From assembly GCA_020427395.1 (NCBI GenBank), contig JAGQON010000001.1, positions 1 to 64,000 on the forward strand: a stretch of DNA of 64,000 bases, given 5' to 3'. This stretch comes from Phycisphaerales bacterium (GTDB taxonomy: Bacteria; Planctomycetota; Phycisphaerae; Phycisphaerales; UBA1924). Every line of letters begins with the position of its first letter. The stretch's first letter is position 1. The notes under the pieces were generated by a model. The model had not been told where the DNA came from, did no database searches, and saw only the letters and a program-made list of their open reading frames with translations. This document shows positions 34,232 to 42,807 of the stretch, piece by piece. Both the position numbers and the translations under genes were made by a program.

Positions 34232-34253
34232 GGTGGTGGGTGTAGTGATCGGC

Positions 34254-34931
34254 TCAGAACGCGAAGACCGCGTCGAGCACGCGTGTGATCAGCCCTTTCT
34301 CGGCGGCCTCCTTCACGCTGCCCTGGTTCTCCAGGATGATCTTCAGGTCCGCCATCTGGCTTGACAGGACCGTGTTCTGCTGCGTGACATCCTCCTCACG
34401 GACGAGACCCGAGAGCACCAACTCCGAGATCTCCTTGTCGCGGGCGATGGTCTTGCGGGCCTGCAGCACGAGCGTGCCGTTGGGCTTGATGTCGATGACC
34501 GTGGCACTGATCCGGGCGGTGAACTTGTCCTTCCGCTCATAATCCCCCTCACCCTTGAAATCACGCGAGGTCGAGAGATCGATCAGGTCCACATTGTTGA
34601 TATCACCCTGCTCAACCCGAAGCTCCAGCAGCTTGAGCCAGTCAACCAGGGCGTTGATCGAGGCACTCGAACCCGAATCTTTCTTGGTATCGAGCGACTG
34701 CGAGCTGGTCGTGGTGCTGTTCTCGTCGATGAGGATGGTGATGATGTCGTGCTTCTGGATGATCCGGGCCTCTGGCTCAGCGATGTAGTGCATCGAGACA
34801 TCGTTGAGCAGGATCGTGGGCTGATCCGGCGTCTGCGACCGCTCGTTCGCCGATGCGACGAACAGACTCTGGGCGTTTACGCCGCTGCAGACCGTGGCGA
34901 GCAGGATCAGTGACGAACAGAAACGGTTCAT
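34254..34931 (-). CDS. flgH: Flagellar L-ring protein FlgH
   Basis: 225 residues. The family core is ARIIQKHDIITILIDENSTT, then RDFKGEGDYERKDKFTARIS and GTLVLQARKTIARDKEISEL, ending VTQQNTVLSSQMADLKI. The signal peptide (MNRFCSSLILLATVCSGVNA) lacks a proper lipobox: Cys15 is preceded by A-T-V, so cleavage after Ala20 by signal peptidase I is more likely than lipidation. FlgH in E. coli is a lipoprotein. The gene overlaps the end of flgA by four bases and is followed by a strong terminator. Confidence 0.93.
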   Translation of the reverse strand: MNRFCSSLILLATVCSGVNAQSLFVASANERSQTPDQPTILLNDVSMHYIAEPEARIIQKHDIITILIDENSTTTSSQSLDTKKDSGSSASINALVDWLKLLELRVEQGDINNVDLIDLSTSRDFKGEGDYERKDKFTARISATVIDIKPNGTLVLQARKTIARDKEISELVLSGLVREEDVTQQNTVLSSQMADLKIILENQGSVKEAAEKGLITRVLDAVFAF

Positions 34932-35968
34932 GATGAACTCCCGGAAGTGGGGGTGCTGGACTGGTGGATGATGACGACACGCCCACGACCCGCCACGCGG
35001 GCACTGAACTGCTGCTGGCGATCGCGTGATTCGAGTTCGATGATGTCACCGAGCTTGCCGCTGTCCTTGGCGCGGACCTGGAGCGAGACGCTTACGCTCC
35101 CTGCGATCGAGCGGGCGTTGACAATGTCGCCACGCTTGACGAGCAGGGGCTCCTCAAGCATGGACGAGAGGATCAGCTGCCCGGGGTCGATCGTGGTATT
35201 GCTCAGCAGTCCCACCGCAACGTCCGGCGGTGCCGTCGTCGTGGTGACGGGCAGCCAACGGCGCTCGACCCGGGTGTTCTCGTCATTGATCAGGTCGCGG
35301 CGTTTGATCTGCTGCGTCGCGACGCGGGCCGGCTGCTCGATGAGCACCTCGACCTGGACGGATCGGTCGATCACCACGCGCTCGTGCTCGATGACCACCA
35401 CGCCCACGATCACCCGCTGGGAGCGACCGATCTCTCGCAGTTCGACGACGCGGCTGGCGCTGGGCGTGTTGAGGATGTCGTCGTCCCGCTCATCGAAGCG
35501 GATACGGGAGAGCTCGGGCGTGGTATTCAGGCGGGCGATGAGCCAACGCTCAACCTGTTGGCGCACAGTGCCTTGCGCTGGGTTGGCGGGGGCGGAGCCG
35601 CCCGCCAGATCCGCGCCGATCGCCGCCCGATCGACCAGACGGGTGATGCGGATATCCGGCCCGGTGAGCACGACGGCACCGTAGTTGATCGAATCGGCCT
35701 GCTTGACCTGATCCTTGATGTCCTCGATCGTCAACTCCGACCATACCCCAGGGCTGATCGATTTCTTGGTCTTGATCGCAAGTGTCTGTAAAACATCAGT
35801 TTGCGGACCGTCGATCCGCGCGAGATCGCCCAGAGTCAGCTCGGTCTGATCGATCCCCAAACGCACGGTCGATCGAAGCTCGACCCGTGTGACCGTGGCC
35901 GCCTCCTCCGAAGCCCACAGCGTGGGATTCAGGGCCATCAGAATCGCGATGATGAGTGTGCGGATCAA
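34928..35968 (-). CDS. flgA: Flagellar P-ring assembly protein FlgA
   Basis: 346 residues from a TTG start at 35968, with AAAGG nine bases upstream. A signal peptide ends near LWA-S (19). The C-terminal half carries the SAF/ChapFlgA domain (IKRRDLINDENTRVERRWLP, then VKRGDIVNARSIAGSVSVSL), and the end, ESRDRQQQFSARVAGRGRV, matches the family. The N-terminal ~150 residues are longer than in short FlgA proteins. It is a periplasmic chaperone for FlgI. It lies between flgG and flgH, with a four-base overlap with flgH. Confidence 0.92.
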   Translation of the reverse strand: MIRTLIIAILMALNPTLWASEEAATVTRVELRSTVRLGIDQTELTLGDLARIDGPQTDVLQTLAIKTKKSISPGVWSELTIEDIKDQVKQADSINYGAVVLTGPDIRITRLVDRAAIGADLAGGSAPANPAQGTVRQQVERWLIARLNTTPELSRIRFDERDDDILNTPSASRVVELREIGRSQRVIVGVVVIEHERVVIDRSVQVEVLIEQPARVATQQIKRRDLINDENTRVERRWLPVTTTTAPPDVAVGLLSNTTIDPGQLILSSMLEEPLLVKRGDIVNARSIAGSVSVSLQVRAKDSGKLGDIIELESRDRQQQFSARVAGRGRVVIIHQSSTPTSGSSS

Positions 35969-35992
35969 CTCAAGTACCTTTCAGGTCGTGAT

Positions 35993-36802
35993 TTACCGGC
36001 GAAGCTGGGCGACCGACTGCAGCGTCTCATCCGCGGCTCGGATGGCCTGCGAGTTCATCTCGAACGCCCGCTGCGTGCGGATCAGCTCGATCAGCTCACG
36101 CGAAGGATCGACATTGGAACCCTCGAGCGTGTTGCCCAGGATCGATCCGAAGTTCTCGGTTGCGGGCTGACCCTCGATCGGTGGGCCGGACGCCGCGGAC
36201 TCGGCCCAGAGGTTCGTGCCGATCGAGCTCAGACCCTCCGGATTCACGAAGATCGAGATCTGCAGCTGACCGGCCTCCTGCGGCTCGGCGTCGTTGGCGG
36301 TGCTGTACTGCACTCGCCCGTCAGGGGTTACGAAGACATCGAGGGCATCGGCCGGGATGTTGATCGCCGGGTCGAGGTAACGCCCATCCGAGTTGGCGAG
36401 CACGAGGTCACCCTCGGAGTTGCGGATGAAGTTGCCGTTGCGGGTATACGCCACGCCGCCTGCGCCCAGCGAGTCCTCGACGCGGACCTTGAAGAAGCCG
36501 CGTCCCGCGATCATCATGTCGGTCGAGGAGCTGGTTGAGATCGGGGTGCCCTGATCGAAGTTCTGCTGGGTACCGCTCACCTTCACGCCCATGCCGACAT
36601 ACAGCCCGGTCGGTCGCTGGTCGCCGATGGCGTTCTCCACGCCCGGCTGCGCCCGTTCCAGATAGAGCAGGTCCTCGAAGTTGGCCCGCGACGACTTGAA
36701 GCCCTCGGTGTTCACATTCGCCAGGTTGTTGGCGATCACATCGAGGCGGGTGTCGAGCGCCCGGAGCCCCGAGGCGGCGGATTGCATCGCGATAATGGCC
36801 AT
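35993..36802 (-). CDS. flgG: Flagellar distal-rod protein FlgG
   Basis: 269 residues, the normal length. N-terminal MQSAASGLRALDTRLDVIANNLANVNTE pattern (split here: SGLRALDTRLDVIANNLANV) and C-terminal ELIRTQRAFEMNSQAIRAAD are the paired rod helices. The L-stretch type segment of FlgG is visible at FKSSRANFEDLLYLE, which distinguishes it from FlgF and FlgE. It forms the distal rod crossing the P and L rings, whose genes follow. 28 bases separate it from flgF. Confidence 0.95.
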   Translation of the reverse strand: MAIIAMQSAASGLRALDTRLDVIANNLANVNTEGFKSSRANFEDLLYLERAQPGVENAIGDQRPTGLYVGMGVKVSGTQQNFDQGTPISTSSSTDMMIAGRGFFKVRVEDSLGAGGVAYTRNGNFIRNSEGDLVLANSDGRYLDPAINIPADALDVFVTPDGRVQYSTANDAEPQEAGQLQISIFVNPEGLSSIGTNLWAESAASGPPIEGQPATENFGSILGNTLEGSNVDPSRELIELIRTQRAFEMNSQAIRAADETLQSVAQLRR

Positions 36803-36830
36803 ATTTCGTATCCCTTTGTTAATAATCGGC

Positions 36831-37598
36831 TTAGCCGAGTCGTCCGTAGGTGTTGATCGCGCGGGAGATCAGGCGATTCTGCAGGTCGATCATCCCGATG
36901 TTGCTCTGGGCCCGGCGTGAGGCGCTCTGGATCTTCATGAGCGACTCGATCTCGTTGGCCGCGGATGCTTCCAGCGCATACTGACGCACCAGCCCGGTCG
37001 CGTCGGTGAGGGTCAGGGGCGAGCCGGTCTTGCTGCCGAACTTGCCGCCGCCCATTGGGGCGAGGATCCCGCGGTTGGCGACATCACCCAGCCCGAGTTG
37101 GGCGATGGTGCCGCCGTTCTGCGAGATCCGCCCGTCGGAACCGATCAATACGGGGCCTTGTGTGGGGTCGATGTAGATCGGGTCCTGCTTGCTCGAGAGC
37201 ACGGGTGTGCCGGTCGTGAGCATCACGAGCTGGTTGTCACCGTTGAGGGTGAATCGCCCGTCGCGGGTCAGGGCCGGGTTCGAGGAATCGCCAACAAGGA
37301 AGAACCCCTCGCCGTCGATCGCGACATCAAACTCGGATTGGGTCGTTTCCAGCGCACCCTGCGCAAAGTTGATCACTTCGGGCGCAGAAAGCACGCCTGA
37401 GCCCAGACGCTCCAGCAGCGAGTTGGAGCTCAACGCGGGCAGATTGTCTTCAATCCGCGCGGCCTGACGGAACATCGTCCCGGTCAGCAGTGGCTTGAAT
37501 CCGGTGGTGTTGATGTTCGCAAGGTTATTCGTGAGCGTATCTTGCGCGTGTATGCTCGCGAGCGCCCCTGAGGCGGAGATTTGCAGCCCGTAGTCCAT
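36831..37598 (-). CDS. flgF: Flagellar proximal-rod protein FlgF
   Basis: 255 residues from ATG 37598; GGGAG lies eight bases upstream and the protein starts with the rod helix MDYGLQISASGALASIHAQD, then NNLANINTTGFK. The middle has the family FDVAIDGEGFFLV and TRDGRFTLNGDNQLV blocks; the end is SNIGMIDLQNRLISRAIN. FlgF sits between the proximal rod and FlgG. It is the first gene of the flagellar block on this strand and has a sigma-54 promoter 72 bases upstream. Confidence 0.9.
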   Translation of the reverse strand: MDYGLQISASGALASIHAQDTLTNNLANINTTGFKPLLTGTMFRQAARIEDNLPALSSNSLLERLGSGVLSAPEVINFAQGALETTQSEFDVAIDGEGFFLVGDSSNPALTRDGRFTLNGDNQLVMLTTGTPVLSSKQDPIYIDPTQGPVLIGSDGRISQNGGTIAQLGLGDVANRGILAPMGGGKFGSKTGSPLTLTDATGLVRQYALEASAANEIESLMKIQSASRRAQSNIGMIDLQNRLISRAINTYGRLG

Positions 37599-37629
37599 GG
37601 CAGTACTCCCGCGATCGTTCGGTCTGGCC

Positions 37630-37647
37630 CTGTTCATCCGTGAACAG
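37630..37647 (-). promoter_or_regulatory. Hairpin in the flgF leader
   Basis: A perfect 7-bp stem CTGTTCA, four-base loop, TGAACAG, about ten bases downstream of the predicted sigma-54 start. It has no U tract. It may stabilise the leader or be a remnant terminator of the preceding gene. Confidence 0.4.
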
Positions 37648-37669
37648 CAGCCAGCCGTCGCTGGAGATA

Positions 37670-37685
37670 CACAAACCGCGTGCCA
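37670..37685 (-). promoter_or_regulatory. Sigma-54 promoter of flgF-flgG-flgA-flgH
   Basis: On the minus strand TGGCACGCGGTTTGTG: complete -24 box, correct spacing, and TTG of the -12 box, with GT in place of the usual GC. Transcription would start near 37658, leaving a ~60-base leader. The -24 box is identical to that of flgI. Confidence 0.65.
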
Positions 37686-37697
37686 AAGTGGTGCTGG

Positions 37698-39014
37698 TTA
37701 GGGACACCCGTTGTTGAAGGCCGTCAGGAACAGACTCACATCGAAGAAGTTGATCAGACTATCGCCGTTGAAATCTGCGAGCGGGTCCTGATTGAGGTAC
37801 GCCGTGAGGTAGGCACTGACATCGAAGAAGTTGAGCACGCCGCAAGGGTCGGCCAGGTCGGCGGGGTTGCACCCGCAGAAGTTCGGTGGGCACTGGTTCA
37901 GGTAAATGTGCAGGAAGTTCGAGACTTCGTAGACCGCGGCGACATCAGGGCCGCTATCACCATTGAAGTCACCGATCGTGACGCCTCGGGCGTTATTGCT
38001 CCCGAGAAAGTCGTACTGCGGCGAGAGTGAGCCGGACCCATCGTTGAGCAGCATCGCGATCGAGGCGGGGATATTGCTCAGTGTCGCGACCATCACATCC
38101 AGATCGCCGTCGCTGTCCATGTCGCCGAGCTTGATGTCGGCGGGGACCAACTCGCACGGGAAATCCATTCGGGTGGAGAAGTTGCCGGACCCGTTGTTGA
38201 GATGGACCGCGACCTGGGCAAAGAAGGTGCAGACGACAAGGTCCAGATCGCCGTCGTTGTCCATGTCACCGATCTGCACATCGAATGGCACAGGGATGGT
38301 GTCAAAGCCGATGGGCGTTGAGAATGAACCGGCCCCGTTACCGTAGAGCACGAAGACCTTGTTCGTCGATCCGGCCGTGACCACCACATCGGGGTTGGTG
38401 TCGTTGTTGATGTCAGCGGTCGCGATCGAGGTGATGCTGTTGATGACGGGGTGGAAGACCGGTGCGGCGAACGAGCCGTCACCGTTGTTGAGCAGGACAT
38501 AGACGGAGTTGGCCTCGCTGGAGACCACGATGTCGATGTCGTTGTCGTGATCGAGGTCAGCGGAGATCATGTCGCTGGGGAGGACGAAGAACCCCGCGTC
38601 GTACTCGCCGCCGAAGGTGAGGGCACCCGTGCCGTCGCCGAGCATGATCGAGAGGGTGTTCTCTCCATTTCCCACGGCCAGGTCGAGGTGCCCGTCCATG
38701 TTGTAGTCCGCGACACTCAGACCCTGCGGCCGATCCCCGATGCCATCACTTACGGTGTACACAACGGGCGTACTGAAGGTGCCATCGCCAACACCCAACT
38801 GCACCGAGACCCGGTCCGCGCCCCACTGGGCGACGATGAGGTCCAGCGCGCCGTCCTGATCGAGATCTTCGGCGATGACTCTTCGCGGGTCCGTGCCCGG
38901 GCCGAGTTGGAACACATCGGTCTCAAGGAGCAGCGTCGCAGGGTCGCAGGGGCCCGCGAGTGTCAGCGTTGGACAAAACAACGACAAGAGGACGATCGAG
39001 CAAGACGAGCGCAT
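37698..39014 (-). CDS. Exported FG-GAP repeat protein with dockerin-like tail
   Basis: 438 residues from ATG 39014, preceded by GGGAGGGA; codons upstream in frame look non-coding. A signal peptide ends near TLA-G. Seven FG-GAP units carry cores such as DLDQDGALDLIV, DYNMDGHLDLAV, DMDNDGDLDLVV and DFNGDSGPDVAA. The C-terminal ~58 residues hold two EF-hand-like halves, GVLNFFDVSAYLTAYL and ADFNGDSLINFFDVSLFL, ending GCP: a complete two-part dockerin-like domain. It is a smaller relative of the protein at 9555-11807 without the Ig-like part. Downstream lies the flagellar block; no functional link is evident. Confidence 0.85.
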   Translation of the reverse strand: MRSSCSIVLLSLFCPTLTLAGPCDPATLLLETDVFQLGPGTDPRRVIAEDLDQDGALDLIVAQWGADRVSVQLGVGDGTFSTPVVYTVSDGIGDRPQGLSVADYNMDGHLDLAVGNGENTLSIMLGDGTGALTFGGEYDAGFFVLPSDMISADLDHDNDIDIVVSSEANSVYVLLNNGDGSFAAPVFHPVINSITSIATADINNDTNPDVVVTAGSTNKVFVLYGNGAGSFSTPIGFDTIPVPFDVQIGDMDNDGDLDLVVCTFFAQVAVHLNNGSGNFSTRMDFPCELVPADIKLGDMDSDGDLDVMVATLSNIPASIAMLLNDGSGSLSPQYDFLGSNNARGVTIGDFNGDSGPDVAAVYEVSNFLHIYLNQCPPNFCGCNPADLADPCGVLNFFDVSAYLTAYLNQDPLADFNGDSLINFFDVSLFLTAFNNGCP

Positions 39015-39094
39015 GGTTTCCCTCCCATTGCACAGCATGTGTGTACAGGCAAGGTACCAGATGATGCGCGGTGCGCAAAGCGCTGTGTGATGAA

Positions 39095-40507
39095 TCACAC
39101 GACGAAGGGCGTTTCGCCCAGCGTGTCGTTCACCTTGCCCAGCCAATCGCTGTACCCCTCGCGCCCCATGAGCCCGAAAGTGGCCTTCTTCCCGGTTTCC
39201 ACGGCGGGCTGGTCGTAGGCGTCGATGTTGAGCATCAACCCCGCGTAGGCCGTCGCGATCTCCCACAGGGCGATGAACTCGCCCACATGGTGCGCATCGA
39301 TTTTGGGGAACCTGATCGTGTAGTTGGGACGCTGGGACTCGACGAGCGCGTACTCCGTCGCACGCTTCTCGGCGTTGAGCAAGTCCACCATCCGCTTACC
39401 TTCGAGGTACTCGATGGCCTCAACACCCATACCGGTGGGGATGGTCATGCCCTGATTATCGCCGAAGTCCTCGACCTCGCAGAAGCCGATGACCTTGTCG
39501 TTGGGCCCCTCGCGGTAGAGCTGGACCTGTGAGTGCTGATCGGTGGTGCCCATCGCGCTGATGGGGGTGTAGCCCGCGAAGACCTCGTTGCCTTGCATAT
39601 CGAACTTCTTGCCCAGCGATTCCGCCCAGAGCTGGGCGTACCAGTCGCCCATGAGCTTGAGGGCGTTTGCGTAGGGCATCATCACATGGTTGGGCTTGGG
39701 CTGCATGTCCGCGGTGCCGTTGCCAAGTTGCACGAGCAGGTGAGCGAGCACGGCCGCGGGGTTTTTCGTTGCGTCTTCGTTGGAGCAACGCTCGTCCATC
39801 GCCTTGGCGCCGTCGAGCAGGGCCTCGATGTCGATGCCGGCCATGGCCGCGGAGAAGAGGCCCACCGGCGAGAGCACGCTGAACCGCCCGCCCACGCCCT
39901 CGGGGACTGGGAGCGTGGTAATGCCTGCCTTGTCGCAGATGGTGCGCATGGTCCCCTGTTCGGGGTCGGTGATCGCCACGACATGGTCGGCCCAGCGGCT
40001 GCCGACGCTGTCCTGGAGCATCTGACGGATGATCATGAACTGCGAGGCGGTCTCGGCGGTCTCACCCGATTTGGAGACCACATTGAAGAGTGTCTCCTTG
40101 GGATCGCAGATCCGAAGCACGCTGGCGAGGTTCGCTGGGTCCACATTGTCCACGACAAAGATCCGCGGCCCGGGGCGCTTGGCGCAGGGCAGCAGGTTGT
40201 AGGTGGGCTCATTGAGTGCGGACTGGATGGCGATGTTGCCCAATGCCGAGCCACCGATGCCGAGGACGATCAGGTTCTTGAACCGCCCCTCGCACTCGTT
40301 GGCGATGGCCTGCACCTGATTGAGGTGGGTGTCGCGCATGGGGTTGTTCCAGAGCTCTCGCCACCGCTCCCAGCCGGTGCCCCTCGAAGTATTGAGCGAG
40401 CGCGTCAGATCGCCGAGTCGCTCGGCGTTGGAGGCAATCGTGTTGTCCGGCAGCCCGTGGGGGCCGACGCGTGATGTGAGGCAGTTGGCGTAGTCGATCG
40501 TCAGCAT
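39095..40507 (-). CDS. pgi: Glucose-6-phosphate isomerase
   Basis: Interconverts glucose-6-phosphate and fructose-6-phosphate. 470 residues from ATG 40507 (codons upstream to 40564 are not family-like). Blocks: LIVLGIGGSALGNIAIQ, the phosphate-binding NVVSKSGETAET, GGRFSVLSPVGLF, and QLWAESLGKK. Its length fits the shorter bacterial type. A 6-bp hairpin (39085-39100) overlaps the stop codon and may be a weak terminator before the FG-GAP gene. It is divergent from ppa. Confidence 0.95.
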   Translation of the reverse strand: MLTIDYANCLTSRVGPHGLPDNTIASNAERLGDLTRSLNTSRGTGWERWRELWNNPMRDTHLNQVQAIANECEGRFKNLIVLGIGGSALGNIAIQSALNEPTYNLLPCAKRPGPRIFVVDNVDPANLASVLRICDPKETLFNVVSKSGETAETASQFMIIRQMLQDSVGSRWADHVVAITDPEQGTMRTICDKAGITTLPVPEGVGGRFSVLSPVGLFSAAMAGIDIEALLDGAKAMDERCSNEDATKNPAAVLAHLLVQLGNGTADMQPKPNHVMMPYANALKLMGDWYAQLWAESLGKKFDMQGNEVFAGYTPISAMGTTDQHSQVQLYREGPNDKVIGFCEVEDFGDNQGMTIPTGMGVEAIEYLEGKRMVDLLNAEKRATEYALVESQRPNYTIRFPKIDAHHVGEFIALWEIATAYAGLMLNIDAYDQPAVETGKKATFGLMGREGYSDWLGKVNDTLGETPFVV

Positions 40508-40623
40508 GGCGAAAGCATATGCCCAATGGTCCGATACCGGGCTTTGTCGAGCGGAGATCGACAATCGTTTGTGAACTGCGGGCGTGGGGGTGGAGATCGC
40601 GGGGTGGGGGGGTACGCTTGATC

Positions 40624-41175
40624 ATGATCCACCCATGGCACGATGTCCGCCCCGGTCTCAAGGAAAAGCCCCTCCCCGCGCAGTTCCGCGCGATCATCGA
40701 GATCCCCAAGGGCTCGAGCAACAAGTACGAGCTCGACAAGCCGACCGGGATGCTGCGACTGGACCGGGTGCTGAGCAGCGCGGTGTACTACCCTGCGAAC
40801 TACGGGTTCATCCCCCAGACACTGGCCGAGGATAATGACCCGCTGGATGTGCTTGTGTTCTGCACCGAGAAGGTGCCGACCATGTGCATCTGCGAGGCCC
40901 GGGCGATCGGCGTCATGACCATGATCGACGACGGTGCCCCCGACCACAAGATCATCTCGGTGCTCATCAACGATCATGAGTTCGAGGACTACCAGACGAT
41001 CCAGGACTTCCCCAAGCACACCTTTAAGATGCTCAAGCGATTCTTCGAGGACTACAAGCAGCTCGAGGGCAAGACGGTCGAGGTCGATGAGATCCAGCCC
41101 GCGGCCCTGGCCCACGAGATCATCGACGCGTCACTGGTGCGGTATTCCGAGGCACGGCAGTCGGGCGAGCTGTGA
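40624..41175 (+). CDS. ppa: Inorganic pyrophosphatase, family I
   Basis: Hydrolyses pyrophosphate to phosphate. 183 residues from ATG 40624, where homology starts. The signature DNDPLDVLV with its three metal-binding Asp residues is present, preceded by the substrate site KYELDKPTG (Lys, Glu) and followed by the fold's DGAPDHKIISV and YKQLEGKTVEV blocks. Only 24 bases separate it from hpt; removal of the pyrophosphate made by hpt gives the pairing a plausible logic. Confidence 0.95.
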   Translation: MIHPWHDVRPGLKEKPLPAQFRAIIEIPKGSSNKYELDKPTGMLRLDRVLSSAVYYPANYGFIPQTLAEDNDPLDVLVFCTEKVPTMCICEARAIGVMTMIDDGAPDHKIISVLINDHEFEDYQTIQDFPKHTFKMLKRFFEDYKQLEGKTVEVDEIQPAALAHEIIDASLVRYSEARQSGEL

Positions 41176-41199
41176 GCAAAGCGTGCCTATCGTTGTCTC

Positions 41200-41778
41200 G
41201 TGTTCCCCGAGATTGAGCGCATCCTGGTCACCCGCGAGCAGATCTCGCAACGCGTCAGAGAAATGGCGGCGGAGATCGTGCGCGATCTCAAGGCCGATCT
41301 GGCGCGGGACGGCGAGTCGCCGCTGGATGAAGATCGCGTGATCATCATCCCGATCATGACCGGCGCGATGATCTTCGTGGCCGACTTGGTGCGCGAGTTG
41401 CCCATGAAGCTCTCGCTCGGCCTTGTGGCGGTGTCGAGCTATCCGGGTGAATCGGTGACGAGCAAAGGGGCGCACCTGGCGAGCGAGTTGCCGGCGGATC
41501 TGGCAGGCAAACACATCATCGTGCTCGACGACATCCTCGATTCGGGGCAGACCTTGGCGACGGTCCGAGCGCTGATCGAAGAACAGAAGCCCGCGTCGCT
41601 CCGCATGGGTGTTATGCTCGACAAGAAGACCAAACGCACGATCGATGTGCCGGTCGACTATGTGGGCTTCGAGATCCCCGACGAGTTTGTGGTGGGCTAT
41701 GGGCTGGATTTCAACGGCTACTACCGCAACTACCCGGAGATCGCCGTGCTTCGGCCCGAACTGATCCCGTCGCGCTGA
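41200..41778 (+). CDS. hpt: Hypoxanthine phosphoribosyltransferase
   Basis: Purine salvage: hypoxanthine (or guanine) plus PRPP to IMP (GMP). 192 residues with a GTG start at 41200. The PRPP motif IIVLDDILDSGQTL (~104-117) is intact; IIPIMTGAMIFVADLVREL is the phosphate/metal loop region; the C-terminal VDYVGFEIPDEFVVGYGLDF matches the purine-binding loop of HGPRTases. It is probably co-transcribed with ppa. Confidence 0.94.
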   Translation: MFPEIERILVTREQISQRVREMAAEIVRDLKADLARDGESPLDEDRVIIIPIMTGAMIFVADLVRELPMKLSLGLVAVSSYPGESVTSKGAHLASELPADLAGKHIIVLDDILDSGQTLATVRALIEEQKPASLRMGVMLDKKTKRTIDVPVDYVGFEIPDEFVVGYGLDFNGYYRNYPEIAVLRPELIPSR

Positions 41779-41807
41779 CCGGTTCATTCAACACAGCTGA
41801 AAGAGTA

Positions 41808-41839
41808 GAAATAAAAAAGCCGCCCCTCTCGGTGCGGCT
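41808..41839 (-). terminator. Rho-independent terminator after the second PEP-CTERM gene
   Basis: On the minus strand AGCCGCACC, short loop, GGGGCGGCT, then TTTTTTATTTCT. A 6-bp perfect stem extended by a mismatch and further pairs. The strong U tract is on the minus strand only. Confidence 0.85.
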
Positions 41840-41868
41840 CTCTTGTGGAAATTGCTGAAGCGATCGGC

Positions 41869-42582
41869 TCAGCGCTGACGCAGCTTGCGGATGCTGGCGA
41901 GGCCGGCCAGCATGCCCAGCCCGGCGAGTGCCGCCGGCGGGAGCGGGACGACCGCAAGGTTGCCCTCAAGCCCGCCGAAGATAAAGTCAGGGTCCGAGGT
42001 GCTCGAGCCAGTGTTGACATTGCGTACCGTAACAGAGTACAGCATATCGCCGACACTGAGCCCGAAGTCGGTCAGGTTGAACGCGATCTGGTTGACATTC
42101 TCGACGCTGAGTGAGGAGTTATCAAGGAAAGTTGCATCGCCGAGATTGGCGCTGAAGAACGCGCCGTTGTTGAAGCTGATTTCCCAGCTCGTGCCCTCGA
42201 CATCGACGCCTGAGTTCGAGCTGGTGATCTCGTAGAACACAAAGGTGTCGTGATTCGCATCACCCACGCTCAGCCCAGTGGCAAAGCTCAGCGTGAACCA
42301 GTCGGGCGTGCTGCGATTATTCAGCGACAGTTGGTCACCCGGGTCGGAGCCGTACTGCCCCGCAGCGAGTTCGCCTATGGTGTAGCCGTCAACGCCGACG
42401 GCATTGTCCCAGAGCTTGCCGTCAAAGGTGACCTGGCCGCCGTCCGCGTTTGAGCGGTATGTGACGGCAGCGCCGGTGAACTGATCGAGATCGAACGAGT
42501 AATCGCCGATGTCAACAGTGCCCGCGGCCGCTGATCCACTCAGGACTGCGATCGCGCAGGCGGTCATTACGAAGTTCTTCAT
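41869..42582 (-). CDS. Exported PEP-CTERM protein
   Basis: 237 residues. A signal peptide ends near AAA-G (~20). The body is a beta-sandwich-like, Asp/Asn/Gly-rich domain with FTLSFATGLSVG and SVTVRNVNTG segments and no catalytic motif. The tail VPLPPAALAGLGMLAGLAS with basic IRKLRQR is a PEP-CTERM signal almost identical to that at 21726-22475. It should be processed by an exosortase outside this window and end up on or outside the cell surface. It has its own terminator. Confidence 0.85.
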   Translation of the reverse strand: MKNFVMTACAIAVLSGSAAAGTVDIGDYSFDLDQFTGAAVTYRSNADGGQVTFDGKLWDNAVGVDGYTIGELAAGQYGSDPGDQLSLNNRSTPDWFTLSFATGLSVGDANHDTFVFYEITSSNSGVDVEGTSWEISFNNGAFFSANLGDATFLDNSSLSVENVNQIAFNLTDFGLSVGDMLYSVTVRNVNTGSSTSDPDFIFGGLEGNLAVVPLPPAALAGLGMLAGLASIRKLRQR

Positions 42583-42807
42583 GGTGTTCTCTCTTTCGGC
42601 TGTGTGTCTGAGCCTCAGTGCCAGATGATGCGCTCCTTTCCACGGAGCGCCTGGCTGGGATCTGAACTATCATCATCTCAAGTTGGACCGATCGATCAAG
42701 CGAGAACCGTGGGGCGTGCGTTGTTTTCTCGGCTACATTCCCTATCTTCTCAGTATTCGTGTGGTTTTTCAGCGGTGGATCATGTCCGATTTGGAGCGAG
42801 CGACCTG

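Noticed and set aside
39085..39100. Hairpin GTGTGA-TGAA-TCACAC as a terminator of pgi
   Set aside because: It overlaps the stop codon and lacks a U tract; too weak to list as a terminator.
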